Shown: piece by piece, positions 34,306 to 46,145 of the stretch | Position numbering within the stretch: position 1 is the stretch's first letter | Layout: each line of letters starts with the position of its first letter | Origin: Glandiceps talaboti | Lineage: Eukaryota > Hemichordata > Enteropneusta > Spengelidae | Length of the DNA stretch: 64,000 nt | Assembly: GCF_964340395.1 (NCBI RefSeq) | Contig: NC_135567.1 | Location: 19,463,806 to 19,527,805 of the forward strand | Direction: 5' to 3' | The notes under the pieces: model-generated | The model's input: the letters and a program-made list of their open reading frames with translations, nothing else | Databases searched by the model: none | What the model was told of the DNA's origin: nothing | Made by a program: the position numbers and the translations under genes

Positions 34306-37300
34306 CTGCAGAGTTAGTTTAAAAATCATTCAGGATTTGTTTAAATTTACCACAGCTGTAAATGTAGTATTTACAAATAAACATTCAACTACCAAATTGT
34401 TCTAATGCTTTAACATCCACATACCACCTCCTTATCAAAGTGTAACCGATCCTTATATCCATCTAAACATAAAGTAAAGTATCATACTGCAGTAAGTAAG
34501 CATTCAAATAGTAAACACTGTATCCTGCGTCTATCTCTATCAACCATCCACATACCACATTCTCATCAAAGTGTAACTGATCCTTATATCCATCAGTACA
34601 TATGTGAATAAAGTAATCACTCCATAGTAAGCATTCAAACAGTAAACACTAGCTGTATCCTGCATCTATCTGTATCAACCCACTCACATAACTATATACA
34701 CATTCATCTAAAAGACTTTACAGTAAGTAAGAAGAATGTCGTTCAGTTTGACTCCACCAAACAATGTAGATTTCCCCCCGGGTTTCCTCCTGCATTAACA
34801 CTGAACCCATGAGGGATGGCAATCACTGGACTTCTTGGGAGATAAGTGTCTATATACATAAGAAACTTTCCAGTATAAATTTCAAAAAAAAAACTTAAGA
34901 ACTATTCAGTATAAAAAAAAAAAAAATTATTTAATAAAAAAAACAACTTAAGAACTATTCAGTATAAATTAAAAAAAAGATTATTTGATAATTTTTACCT
35001 TTTGCATTGTGCCAAATATTATCAAAACAACGGCACTAGCAATACAGAATGACCAGAAGGTGTTTTGCATTCCTAATCCATCAATCATGGCACCACCACC
35101 GAAATGACCAAGGCCATTGCCAAGTCCCCAATAGAGGGCGTGTAAAACTCCTAATACCGTAGCATAATTGTCTGATGTCACTGCCTTGGCTAGGTATGTT
35201 GTTATGGATGCCCAGACAGCAGCGTATGATATACCTGAAAAGAGGATATGACAAGAGAAGAATAATTGCAGGGAATCGCCACTCCCAAAAACATTTTCAG
35301 AACTTTGGCTTTTGGAGAGTCTCTTCTTGTCCTTGACTCAAAGTGACAAGGCCCCTTAGGTCACTCATATTTTCCTTAACTTGCATTAAGGAATTCCGGC
35401 AGTGCATGAATATATCATTCTTTAATGCATATTTCTTCATTCAATTGCAAAATACTCGCAACATATTGGGGTTTGCATCTTCTCATCCTTGACTCAAAGT
35501 GACAAGGCCCCTTAGGTCACTCATATTTAAAAACCTTACCTTGCAGCACTTCAGCAGGCAATAAACACCAGGGATCAGTAATCAGCGCATACATTAGAAA
35601 TCTTATTATGTAACAGATCAAACCAAAATACATAACCCATACAAAGCCAAGAGCTTGTATCAACCAATGAGATGAGCAGAACATCACAATTTCTGACCCG
35701 TACAGGAGGAGCGTTGCCAAGCCGAGAAGAGTCTCATCACCACCTAGACCAGAAAATAAAGGAGATGGCTATTTCATTTATGGATCATTTTGTTTAATGG
35801 AAATAATACTGGCCAGTGAAAGAGCATCATTGTTCATATGCAGTAGAAATATCTTGTAAGTTTCCATCAATGTTTAGTTGTATACTCTGTATACCATCAT
35901 AGCAAATTATCCATCTGGGCAGGATCACATTGCCAGGTTCCAGTGAGTATATCATAGACCAGAAATCTTAGCTCATTATCACATCAAACACCTGAGTCCT
36001 CTTTTCCTAGTCACTTGCTGTATAATTTGAAGGAAATCATTATTGACTTTGTTTGCCGACAAATAAACAACACGGAGACCATTCGGAAAACAATGGAAAA
36101 CATGAACTAGACATTCACACAGAAAAAAAAATAATTAAATAAAATAAAATAAAAAATCTAAAATTGAGCATAATCAGAATCATAATATTTTTATTAGGCC
36201 TTATTGAAACTCATTAAACTCTTCTACAATCACTTCTAAAAATTAATGGAATCTTGGAAAGTCTTACCCAATTCTCGTAGGTAGCCAAACAGAAAACCAC
36301 GTATCAGACCATTACACATACCAAAGAATATAGTCACTAGTAATATGGATGCATAGTGAGGAGTTTTGGCCATTCTGAGCAGAGACTTAGGGTTGTATGT
36401 AGATCTGGGTTTATCATCCTATAGATAACATGACAACACACAAAGTGAGTGGCAGAATATAAAAATTCAAGTGACGCATCAAAATTTGGTGTTCTCCTAT
36501 CTCTATGTGGTGACTCACAAGCAGTATGCCCTCTAAGCCAATTTGACATGCCACTGACGAACACAATTTGATGCATCAAAATTTGGTGTTCTCCTATCTC
36601 TTACTATGTGGTGACTACTAAAAAGACAACACACAAAGTGAGTAACAGAACATAAAAATTCAAGTGATGCATCAAAATTTGGTGTTTTCCTATCTCGTAC
36701 TATGTGGTAATTTACAAGCAGTGTGTCTAAGCCAATTTGACACATCACTGATGCCGTTTCCAGTCACACACTAAGTTTGGTGTTCTCCTATCTCTATGTG
36801 GTGACTCACAAGCAGTATGCCCTCTAAGCCAATTTGATGCGCCACTGACGCACACAACTTGACGCATCAAAATTTGGTGTTCCGCTATCTTTTACTATGT
36901 GGTGAGTATGCCCTCTAAGCCAATTTGACGTACCACTGATGCACACAATTTGACGCATCAACATTTGGTGTTCCCCTATCTTTTACTATGTGGTGACTCA
37001 CAAGAAATCCCAGTTTTTCTCATTTTTACTCACAACAACAAAATCTGGCTATCGTTAGAGGGCACACTGAGTCACCACCCCTGGAAATAAAGGTATTTTC
37101 ACTAACTGAAGGTTATGTTAGTCGAGTTCCTATACAACGTGTTACTATAACAACCAATATTTCCATTCACATATGGGGAAAGCCGCTACTCTAACACAGA
37201 AACCTGTGCTACCCCCGACTGCGTTCATATAAACGTGATGACATTATGGCGTCCCAACATTATTTTAGTTTCAGACTGGAGAGGTGGAGTTCAGTTAATT

Positions 37301-40300
37301 AGCAATCGTCTAATGGAACTCAACTGCAACTGTGATGGATTACTACTGACATGCGTTGTTTACACTTCACCCAGCAGGGGTAGCACAGATATCTGTGCTA
37401 GAATAAGGACTTTCCCTGTATGTAGTGGAAATGATGGGAGTAATTAAATTTAATGTTTACAAATATCTCTAATGATTGTAGTCAATTGAGAAATTCAACC
37501 TTTGATCTCACCCTTAATGTTCCATGAATGAGTTGAAAAAAAGTAGTACTTACGCCATACTCGAACTTAAAAAACACAACAAGGAAAGCAAGTAACATCC
37601 AGCCATCAAATATGAAAAACAATATCTTGTAATGATGGAAGTAAAACTGGAGACCATTGCATCGTTCAATTACTAATTGTGATAATTTTAAAATTGCGAT
37701 GGCAGGAAACACACTGTAAGATACAAATAATAAAAATGATAATTTATTGTGTAAGGACCATTACAAGATCTGTACAGAACAAATAGCAAGGGTTAAAAAT
37801 ATGATTCAGAGAAAAAAATTCATAAAAAATGGTTACAAAATTACTTTGGTTGCAAGATAACTGTCAGTCACAATATACTTCTGAGAGAGCTTGATGAGGT
37901 GTAAAAGAAGCCAACGGAGACAATTATAAGTTAAGTCGACGAATGAGTTATGTAGACTGTACTGCTATAGTCTAAAAAGACACGATTTCTCTCTAGAATA
38001 CATTTAAATAAAGTGGTGATAGATGAGACAAAGGCATAAAGGTTTACATGGTAATAAAACTAAATTGCATAATTTTACCTTTTTGCAAGAAAAAAATTGT
38101 TTAGGGTCAGAGACAAAATAGGGTTGGTCTGGTTATTGGAAACACATTATTTATTTTATTTGGCCTATGTTACATACCTACAGATAGTTTATGGTAAATT
38201 TTTATGCGACCTGTTTTTTACTTTTTTACTTTATTTATTCCAGTGTCTGGTATTTTGTATTTTGTATTTTGTATGTAACAGCTTGCAGATTAAGCAGCTT
38301 AAGTAAAATTGACAACAACACAAACTGACATGCAATAAAATCAATAAAACTGCCCCAAACATTGAATGATATTTTAATACTAGTGTACACACAGAACATT
38401 TCTCACTGACAATTTATATACCAGTATACGGTTAAAGTCCATCTTTCGTGGTGTCCTAGAGGTCTCCTCCTAGAAGCTCTGCATGTTTTTTGACTCTTAA
38501 AGCAAATCTTTCATACCAGAAGCAATTAGACTTTTTAACGCCATTTTTTAAGCATTCTACTTGAACCACTTCCACTTTTTTGTACTGTATCCAACTTTTT
38601 ATCAGACATTGCTTTTATCTGTCATGTGCAATATTTCTGTAGGACTGTAAATATTTTAGTGAGTTATTTATGTTTTCCTTTTTAGTCTGTAAGTTGTGAC
38701 TTTGTTTTTATTACTGTGATTGTATGTTTTTACAGCAGGCCCCTTTTAGGGGTATGATAAAGTATTATCTTATCTAAGACTTATAAAAAGAGGTGCATTC
38801 TTAGGCCTAAAATTTTTTGGGGTTCCGATTACCTGACCCCCACCTAGTTTTTCACTGCCGACCCTAAACTCGTTTTTACATATTCGAAAACAAATAAAAT
38901 AAACTCGTGAAAATTGTGCAGTCTTGCTAGAAATAGTGGATGTGAAAAATGACATCAACTTAAAAAGACAATATAACACTGTTCTTCAAATCTGTAATGG
39001 CTGTACATCTGATAGGAAGAAACCAATAACACGGAGACCATTTGGAAAACAATGGAACACATAACTACTTGAACTAGACACTCATACACGAAAATAAATT
39101 ATAATAAAATAAAATAAAAAATCTACCTACCCCACCTATTCTAAAATTGAGCATAACTGGAACCACACATATTTTTGTTTGTATATTACAAAATGTAGCT
39201 TGATTTGCAAGAGTTTAAAATGGCCATATGGATGAGAATTTGGTATTTATTTTGGATTTTTATTTGATAAAACAGCTTCACTATGTTTTTCTACTTGAAA
39301 AAATAATGCAAAAGAACGTATACCAAGTCTATGTTCATAACTCAATACATTGCAAAAAGATGCACAAAGTGTAAAAGTTTGTTATTGTACGTACAATAAC
39401 AAACATTTTACACATTGTTTAATGATTTGCCATTTATTGAGCTGTGAACATGGACTTGGTATATGTTATTTCACATTATTTTTTCAAGTAGAAAAACATG
39501 GTGAAGCTGTTTTATCAAATAAAAATCCAAAATAAATACCAAATTCTCATCCATATGGCCATTTTAATGTAAATAAGGTATCAAGTATTAAGAATTTCGG
39601 TTTCTACATTACAAACACACTTTGTAAAGGTAAGAGGGTAGCATGTTCTATATTAACACACTTTTTCTTATCTATCGAAATTTGTGTTCAAAATTATACC
39701 AAAAATAGCAGACGACACTTACGATAATATATGTGCAAATGCTGCGCATGCTCTCTGGATACCGTAATAAGTTAGTCGTTTTTCGCCCAGGGAATAAAAC
39801 GTCGCTGTATCAGCCAGACTTTCTGTTGGCGATGTGAACATTTCACCGACAATTAATAACGCCATGTAGCCAGCAAATAGAGAATCAAGACTGCTTTCTG
39901 TGTACAACCAGCTTCTATCGTGGAGTCCATCGCCCTCTAAGTCGTCTACTAGATCACTGATGTCCGAATTATTATTATCGTCGATTGGCAAAAAATCATC
40001 GGATTGACGTATAACAAGTTGCAGCGATCTTTTTCTGCCTCCTTCTCCACCACCACCGCCTAGTAAATGTGACGACTGTGAAACATTTGTTTTGTTGCCA
40101 AGGTGTTTCTGTATTTCTTCACAAGATTTTTCCTCAGGTGGCGGCACAACTCCCATTATAGACATCATGAGGATTAGCGCCATCAACGACACCAACAGAG
40201 CTATCTTTCGTTTTTGGAAGTAGTCACAGAAGACGTTTATCAACGGAATGAAAATGAACGCGACAAACGGTCGTATTCCAGTCATGATGCGAATTCGTCT

Positions 40301-40649
40301 GTCAGTCATGCCTCTCTGTTTGAAGTAACCTTCAAGGAATGGGCCAACAGATCCAAAGGCGTATCCAAAAGTGAAAAAGTAGGCTTTCTGTGGAAGCAGA
40401 TCAACTTCTATTTTCTGTACGAGTCCACGGAAACCCCAACCAGCACTACTCGGAGTGTTCCCTGCTGATATAGGCTTAGTTTCGCCATCTTTGCCAATTA
40501 CCGTTTTTTCCTCATCACCCATCTCTGCTTCCGACATCATGTTTCCAAGCAAAGAATACTAGGAAGAAATATGAAAATTGTAGTCAGACTCTGTTTGGAA
40601 ATATCCATTTGGCTGATTTTGTTATTACATATATTATGTTGAGACGACG

Positions 40650-40691
<42 letters not shown>

Positions 40692-43256
40692 TCAAAATGG
40701 CACACGGGTTTTCACGCCCTACTGGGGGGGGGGTGTTTGTCACCTGACCGTACCCTGGGTTTACCAGTAAAATCTATCTCTTTCATTGACTGCATTTACT
40801 CTATTCTATAAAATCACTCACAATATTAAAGAGGGCAACATGTATTTCCATAATTTCATGATGAAAATGTCATTTCAAATGTAATAAAGACAAAACGAGC
40901 CTAAAGGTATCATTATAAGCTAGTGACGTAGTCTAACGCAGTGCATCTTGGAACCGGAAAGCCGACAATTCAAATACACAGTAAGAATATAGTTGTAATC
41001 AATCGTTGTATTCATAATTCAAACGTTGTTCTATGAATTGACCTTTGACCTTTGGTTCGCCTTTATTTCTATATATGCCTTGGAAACACCAACTGTTACA
41101 GTTCGAAAGCCATATAAGCTAGTTTTGTATTTAATCCTTTTTGAAAAGCAATATTATCTGACAGCATATGTACGGTTTTTTTCAAGTGGCATATAGTGTC
41201 CCTTCTTCCATATGTACACTGTCTGTTTCATATTACCGTTCCGTTCACCGACTCTGTTCAGTCGCACAGAAACCAATAAGAAACTGTACTACACTTTACG
41301 AGAGCAAGTCTTAGATTGAATGAAACAGTTTCTTGCGACATTTTCTCTAAATGAAATAATTCCAATGTGCCGCTATACAGACATTAAATGCAGACGTCAA
41401 AACATTGACATGGGTCTAGTTGCAGTATTCGGTTTATTTCATAATAGACAAACAGATCATGCAGTTTCGTTTAGACCTGTTGCCAGTTCCAATTCAGTTG
41501 CAGTGGGCGTCTCTCTATACAATGCCATGTAGTATGTACGCACTGAGGGGTTTGTATGCGCTACTCAGGGGGATGGTTGTCACATGACCGTACCCTGGGT
41601 TCACCTGTAAAATCAGTCTGTCACTGATGGTGTTTTAGTCTTTGTTCTATAAAATCACCCATAATCAAAGAGGTCAACATGTGTTTCCATAATTTCCTGA
41701 TAAAAATGTTATTTCAAACATAATATAGACAAAACCAATCTGATTAAAATCCGATGTAGATGTCGGCTAATCATTCATTGCTATTTTACCTTCGTTATTT
41801 TGCCTGAATTGACCTTCTTGGTACATGTTTACATTTTTTAGCCTGATCGCCTCCTCTAGCTAGTAGATCGCGACTGTTGGTTTCTGCGTGGTTGTATGTA
41901 CACTTGAAAATCACGGAAGTCATCAGAAACACCACCCTACAGTGAGTAACATACTACCATCAACACAAAAGTGAAGTTGAACAATAACACGTGTTTCTGC
42001 TGACACAATGAAAAGAACTACTATTCTAACAATAACAATAACAACAACAACAACAACAACAACAACATCAGTAACTGTAATACCACAACCACCACCACCA
42101 CCACCACCACCACCACCACCACCAAAAACAACAACGGTAACTGTAACACCACCACCACCACTACCACCACCATCATCAGCAGCAACAGAACCACCACCAT
42201 CATGGCAGTGAACCACTGAATGGCAGGCTATGCTACTGGCAGTGAACCACTGAATGGCAGGCTATACTACTGGCAGTGAACCACCAATGGCAGGCTATGC
42301 TACTGGCAGTGAACCACTGAATGGCAGGCTATACTACTGGCAGTGAACCACCAATGGCAGGCTATGCTACTGGCAGTGAACCACTGAATGGCAGGCTATA
42401 CTACTGGCAGTGAACCACCGAATGACAGACTATGCTACTGGCAGTGAACCACTGAATGGCAGGCTATGCTACTTGCAGTGAACCACTGAATGGCAGGCTA
42501 TGCTACTGGCAGTGAACCACCGAATGGCAGACTATACTACTGGCAGTGAACCACCGAATGACAGACTATGCTACTGGCAGTGAACCACCGAATGGCAGGC
42601 TATGCTACTTGCAGTGAACCACTGAATGGCAGGCTATGCTACTGGCAGTGAACCACTGAATGGCAGGCTATGCTACCGCCACTGAATGACCGGCTTATTT
42701 CATTAACTAATCATGCAAACAACTTGTACACAGTATTGTACCAACATATGAGATACAAACAATGTCTGCACGCACGCACGCAACTCTTAATAGTGATGAC
42801 ATATTAAAATCAGAAATATAAAGGAATAGGTTATGATACATAGAAAATAAATCAATTAGTCACTATGACAACAGAATTAGCATATATAATTAAAAAACAT
42901 CTGATAAATATTAACATGAAAAAAGTAACGTTATTTACCCTAAATGTGGTTACAAGTAGTTGACTGATGTAGAGGCATGTACAACTTGGATTTGCATCGT
43001 ATGGTTTACTTGATATGGTGTCTCATATTGAATTAATTGATATAAATCACAGACACAGACAATTACAAAGGGCAAATATGATCTCATATAAATTATTGTC
43101 ATGAACCAAAGTAAGACTTTGAAATGTTTTTGTTCGTTTTTAGTGTTTTAGTTGGCTGATAAATGTAATTCTTACCTCGGCAGTATCGGGTCCGTTGAGG
43201 TTGTGACGTCGTTTCCAGTTCCAAACGTCAAAAGACGTGGCACTCATTATGTCCAT
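33922..43256 (-). CDS. Major facilitator superfamily transporter, MFSD6-like
   Basis: Predicted multi-pass membrane transporter of the MFSD6 (MFS_1-like) family; substrate unknown. Coding exons: 43256-43176, 40558-39723, 37713-37554, 36418-36268, 35743-35540, 35234-34999, 34305-33922, giving 683 aa. All junctions are GT..AG and phases agree. An N-terminal hydrophilic part (1-80) is followed by LPQKAYFFTFGYAFGSVGPF (TM1), the MTGIRPFVAFIFIPLINVF region and a long loop rich in Asp/Asn before TM4-5. Then come GEKRLTYYGIQR (typical family loop), ITDPWCLLPAEVLQG, and WGLGNGLGHFGGGAMIDGLG before the last helix. About 11-12 hydrophobic segments. The cytoplasmic C-terminus is very acidic, with a seven-Asp run and many Glu/Lys. 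The family assignment rests on remembered motif patterns. Confidence 0.85.
34395..34700. repeat. ~130-bp duplicated segment in transporter intron 6
   Basis: TACCAC, ATCAAAGTGTAAC, GATCCTTATATCCATC and AGTAAGCATTCAAA recur in order near 34422-34545 and 34553-34690. Confidence 0.65.
34999..35234 (-). CDS. MFSD6-like coding exon 6
   Basis: 236 nt, acceptor TCTTTTCAG, donor AAG|GTAAAA. Encodes ISYAAVWASITTYLAKAV and the Gly-rich LGNGLGHFGGGAMIDGLG stretch, then the last helix FWSFCIASAVVLIIFG. Confidence 0.92.
35322..35528. repeat. Family F hairpin remnants in transporter intron 5
   Basis: A ~42-bp block (TTGACTCAAAGTGACAAGGC, CCCTTAGGTCACTCATATTT) occurs twice in the same orientation, at about 35334-35375 and 35489-35528. 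The second copy ends 12 bp from the exon 5 donor side. Related hairpins are at 52608-52694 and 60849-60957. Confidence 0.7.
35540..35743 (-). CDS. MFSD6-like coding exon 5
   Basis: 204 nt, acceptor TTCTGGTCTAG, donor G|GTAAGG. Encodes three helices around LGLATLLLYGSEIVMFCSSH and WVMYFGLICYIIRFLMYA, ending at the PWCLLPAEVLQG family motif. Confidence 0.92.
36063..36203. mobile_element. Family A element, 3' half only, in transporter intron 4
   Basis: Begins inside the element (CACGGAGACCATTCGGAAAA) and ends TTATTAGGCCTTA. Confidence 0.7.
36268..36418 (-). CDS. MFSD6-like coding exon 4
   Basis: 151 nt, acceptor TTATCTATAG, donor G|GTAAGA. Encodes the central loop DDKPRSTYNPKSLLRMAKTP and the helix YASILLVTIFFGMCNGLIRG. 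Confidence 0.9.
36465..37069. mobile_element. Cluster of family B elements in transporter intron 3
   Basis: At least four partial copies in the same orientation, each with AAAATTTGGTGTT, CTATCTC, GTGGTGACT and GCCCTCTAAGCCAATTTGA. The cluster ends TTAGAGGGCACACTG at 37069. Confidence 0.75.
37554..37713 (-). CDS. MFSD6-like coding exon 3
   Basis: 160 nt, acceptor ATCTTACAG, donor C|GTAAGT. Encodes VFPAIAILKLSQLVIERCNG and a hydrophobic helix FIFDGWMLLAFLVVFF. Confidence 0.88.
38440..38782 (+). mobile_element. LINE 3'-end fragment
   Basis: One frame near 38505-38540 reads SFIPEAIRLFN, close to the C-terminal SFIPxAIRLLN motif of Jockey/L2-type non-LTR retrotransposon proteins. It is followed by stops, an A/T-rich 3' UTR, GGGGTATGATAAAGTATTAT and a TCTTATCT tail. 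Truncated and non-functional. Confidence 0.6.
38801..39178. mobile_element. Family A element in transporter intron 2
   Basis: Full-length: TTAGGCCTAAAATTTTTTGG at the left, CTGTAATGGCTGTACATC inside, AACTGGAACCACACAT at the right. Confidence 0.8.
39216..39566. repeat. 351-bp near-perfect palindrome in transporter intron 2
   Basis: The left arm starts TAAAATGGCCATATGGATGA and the right arm ends TCATCCATATGGCCATTTTA. The centre GTTATTGTAC|GTACAATAAC has no spacer. The outer ~65 bp of the arms match perfectly; the inner part is about 75-85% complementary. Probably a foldback-type transposable element. Confidence 0.9.
39723..40558 (-). CDS. MFSD6-like coding exon 2
   Basis: 836 nt: regulatory N-terminus, first transmembrane helices, the acidic loop with NKTNVS (possible N-glycosylation) and a Gly-rich run, then ESLADTATFYSLGEKR. 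The donor is C|GTAAGTG. It carries the N-terminal half of the transporter. Confidence 0.9.
40645..40740. repeat. (CAA)n tract and poly-G
   Basis: (ACA)n at about 40652-40690 followed by GGGGGGGGGG near 40727. Start of transporter intron 1, with dispersed repeat G at 40718-40900 and again at 41556-41720. Confidence 0.85.
42030..42200 (+). repeat. (ACA)n and (CCA)n trinucleotide tracts
   Basis: Trinucleotide runs ACA at 42040-42068 and CCA at 42087-42124 and later. They produce Thr-rich and Pro-rich spurious frames. Confidence 0.9.
42205..42675 (+). repeat. 34-bp minisatellite, about 13 units
   Basis: Unit words are TGGCAGGCTATGCTACTGGC and AGTGAACCACTGAA. Alternating variants (TATGCTACT/TATACTACT, ACCACTGAA/ACCACCAA) suggest duplication of two-unit blocks. 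In transporter intron 1. Confidence 0.92.
43176..43256 (-). CDS. MFSD6-like coding exon 1
   Basis: 81 nt encoding MDIMSATSFDVWNWKRRHNL plus NGPDTAE, ending GAG|GTAAGAATT in phase 0. The acceptor TTTCTTCCTAG at 40559 also opens in phase 0 (YSLLGNMM). Without this exon translation would start at the Met codons at 40540/40537. The good donor and matching phase favour including it. Confidence 0.7.
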
Positions 43257-43272
43257 GTCAGAGGAACAATGT

Positions 43273-43311
43273 TTACTCTCCTTCTGGTTCAATTGCTGAG
43301 CTTATCACCAT
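43273..43311 (-). promoter_or_regulatory. Upstream ORF in the transporter 5' leader
   Basis: A 13-codon frame (MVISSAIEPEGE, stop TAA) with the strong context GCCATGG ends 17 nt upstream of the proposed start at 43256, in another phase. If transcribed it could dampen translation; transcription start unknown. Confidence 0.4.
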
Positions 43312-43415
43312 GGCAACACTTTCAGTTATTGGTAAAGTAGAGATTTATGATATCGAGTAGGGGACCGTCTCAAATTATTTCACTCTCTCCCATCAGACAC
43401 TCTTTTTCCTCTTGC

Positions 43416-43417
<2 letters not shown>

Positions 43418-43469
<52 letters not shown>

Positions 43470-43506
43470 CGTGTGTATGTCAGTCAGTCAGTCAGTCAGT
43501 CAGTCA

Positions 43507-43537
<31 letters not shown>

Positions 43538-43612
43538 CGTATGTCAGTCAGTCAGTCAGTCAGTCAGTCAGTCAGTCAGTCAGTCAGTCTGTCTGTCTGT
43601 CTGTCTGCCTGC
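43418..43612 (+). repeat. (CTGT)n/(CAGT)n microsatellite
   Basis: Alternating blocks of CTGT and CAGT tetranucleotides. The blocks are not exact inverses of each other, but both are pyrimidine-rich/purine-mixed. Confidence 0.93.
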
Positions 43613-43619
43613 CTAAAAT

Positions 43620-44840
43620 TTCTGACGTTTCTGACGACAAATGCGAAAAAGTTGACCCCCAACATTATGAACGTTTTTATCCCTTTCCCAATATTACTCT
43701 GAGAACTCAATTTTGACGGAAATCAATGAATAACTATTGTTGCTATGGTTTCCAACAAAAATGTTCGGTCGTCAATCTTTTTCAGAAAAATAAAAAGCGA
43801 GAATTGCTTAAATGTAAAAAAATGTTGACAAAAATCTTAGAATGGTTTTTAATACGTACGATTTCTTGCCAAAAAGCGTTTGGTCTATCATAACAATTCA
43901 AGGAATACAACATGGCGGGATTTCTTGGTAATACAAATTCGTTGACAACAATGGGGTACAATTATAGACAGCCCCTGAAAAAAAGACAGCTGTTACCACA
44001 GATTAATTTGTATGCATTTTTCTACTCCATGGATACCGGCTGGTACAGATTTGCTTGTATTGTTGAAACTAATATTATTTGAAGTACCGGCGGAAATGTT
44101 ACAATGGAATGGTTTACTTTCTGTTTAAATATGACATTTTACAGTACATCGTGTCACGTTTGAAAGAATATAGACATGGTTTACTAAAACAAGGTAGGCT
44201 TGCCACTAGTTGACGATTTTTCGTCATTTCAAAAGAACTACACTCGGAATTTGATGCAATCGGTGACATCATAGATGACGTCATTATCAGGACAGGGTCA
44301 TGTGACGTGATGTACGAGCCATTTCCCGATCCGTTTATGACGTAGGAGCTCTCCAATACCACAGGGACATGCAATATTTCTTAGATTATTTTTTACTCGT
44401 CTACAGCCTCAATTAAAGTGGCTCAGGGTGGGGGGGGGGGCCCGAAACATTGCTAGGCTTGATATTATGTTTATTTCAGGTATACCCTTTACAAATCTTG
44501 TAACCCCCTAAACCAAGAGACAAATGCCGATATAACCTATCCTTACTATAATTTTTTCATAAAATGAAATAAAAATAATTATATTTGATATGAAGGTATA
44601 ACTTACCTTTCTATTCTATTTAAAGCATTTTTCTATGAATCTGTCACTCTATCTATCACCGCCTACAGTTGTTGTAAATGTTAACTCCTCCTTCCCATCA
44701 TCATCAGAGGATAATTTATTAGCTAATCTTCCAAATTCTTACTGCATCATATTTTTCTTTCGCCCCGCAATTAATATTTTGCAAAACAGCGCCCTCTCTG
44801 GCAGGAATAAGCAAGTGACTGGACTGTCGACATCATCATC
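43620..44840. other. Intergenic DNA upstream of the transporter
   Basis: No gene seen. Contains a poly-G run near 44430. The promoter of the minus-strand transporter should lie in 43312-44400 if exon 1 is right; no core element was identified. Confidence 0.4.
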
Positions 44841-44845
44841 ATCAT

Positions 44846-44931
44846 CATCATGGATCGATCGATCGATCGATCGATCGATCGAGAGGGGGAGAGAGAGTGA
44901 GAGTGAGTGAGAGAGAGAGAGAGAGAGAGAG

Positions 44932-45016
<85 letters not shown>
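44846..45016 (+). repeat. (ATCG)n followed by a ~130-bp (GA)n tract
   Basis: GATCGATCGATC run, then AGAGAG almost without interruption on the plus strand: a long purine/pyrimidine mirror tract. Confidence 0.95.
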
Positions 45017-45021
<5 letters not shown>

Positions 45022-45439
45022 TTACCGATGTTATAAGTTGTTACTTGGAGTCTCATACTTCTGCTAAAGACTTAGCGAAAAAACATCCATATAAATACAC
45101 GTGTACTGCCATTAGTCGGATCAGTTGATGTTTACACTAACTGGTACACGTTAACTGGGCAAATAACCAGTGAGTTTGTTCTCGGATTAGCAAGATACTA
45201 ATTAATGCAAAGCTGATAAACTCTGATAAGACAGTGATAACAGGTACTAAACAGTGACAGGAAAGACTATTTTGAAATGTACAGAAAATAATATTAGAAA
45301 TCTGGAAAATCGTGATAATATAAAATTGATTATTCGTCCTTTTCCCTGTGATTACAAACACACAGACTCAGAAACACACAGACACAGTACAGACACAAAC
45401 TTAGAAACACATAGACACTGACAGTGTGACACACAGTAC

Positions 45440-45620
45440 ATGTATGTATGTATGTATGTATGTATGTATGTATGTATGTATGTATGTATGTATGTATGTA
45501 TGTATGTATGTATGTATGTGTATGCATGGAAGTATCTGTGTATGTGTATGTGTATGTGTGTGTGTGTGTGTGTCTGTCTGTCTGTCTGTCTATCTGTCCG
45601 TGTGTCTGTGTCTGTGTCTG

Positions 45621-45651
<31 letters not shown>

Positions 45652-45775
45652 TTGTTTGTTTGTTTGTTTGTTTGTTTGTCTGTGTCTGTGTGTTTGTGTT
45701 TGTGTTTGTGTTTGTGTTTGTGTTTGTGTTTGTGTTTGTGTTTGTGTCTGTGTCTGTGTCTGCACTGTGCCTGTG
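45440..45775 (+). repeat. (TGTA)n, (TGTC)n, (TTTG)n and (TGTGTT)n microsatellites
   Basis: Several consecutive tetra- and hexanucleotide runs, which generate all the long frames called here. They end about 370 bp upstream of the GPCR start codon. Confidence 0.94.
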
Positions 45776-46145
45776 TGTTTCTGAGTTTGTTTGTGTGTGT
45801 AATCTTGGAAAAAATCATCTCGATTAAATTCCGTTATTTAATTAATTTAGCCAAAAAACAATACATTGTGTGGCCAGGCGTCATTCTTTAGCTTTTGCTC
45901 GGCAACAATAGGAATACAGACCTGAAGTATAGAAGTAGAACTACTTCTATGCCTGAAGTATCGTTACAAGACTTGTATTTCCCTTTCTCCGATGCTTGTA
46001 CATCCGGTTATTAGCCTTTACTGGTTACGTAATATGTACTATTCGATTATACGGCCGTTTTGCACTACTGTCGAAAGAAGGAAGAAAAGGAAACTGTCCT
46101 TTCCATTTTGTTATAATTTGTCATTTTATATCACTATTAGACATT

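Noticed and set aside
33900-34405. Plus-strand frames opposite the last transporter exon
   Set aside because: Antisense shadows of the low-complexity acidic tail.
45996-46145. Longer GPCR N-terminus of 50 extra residues
   Set aside because: The upstream open frame has no ATG (starts at TTG). The ATG at 46146 gives an N-terminus with three glycosylation sites, as expected.
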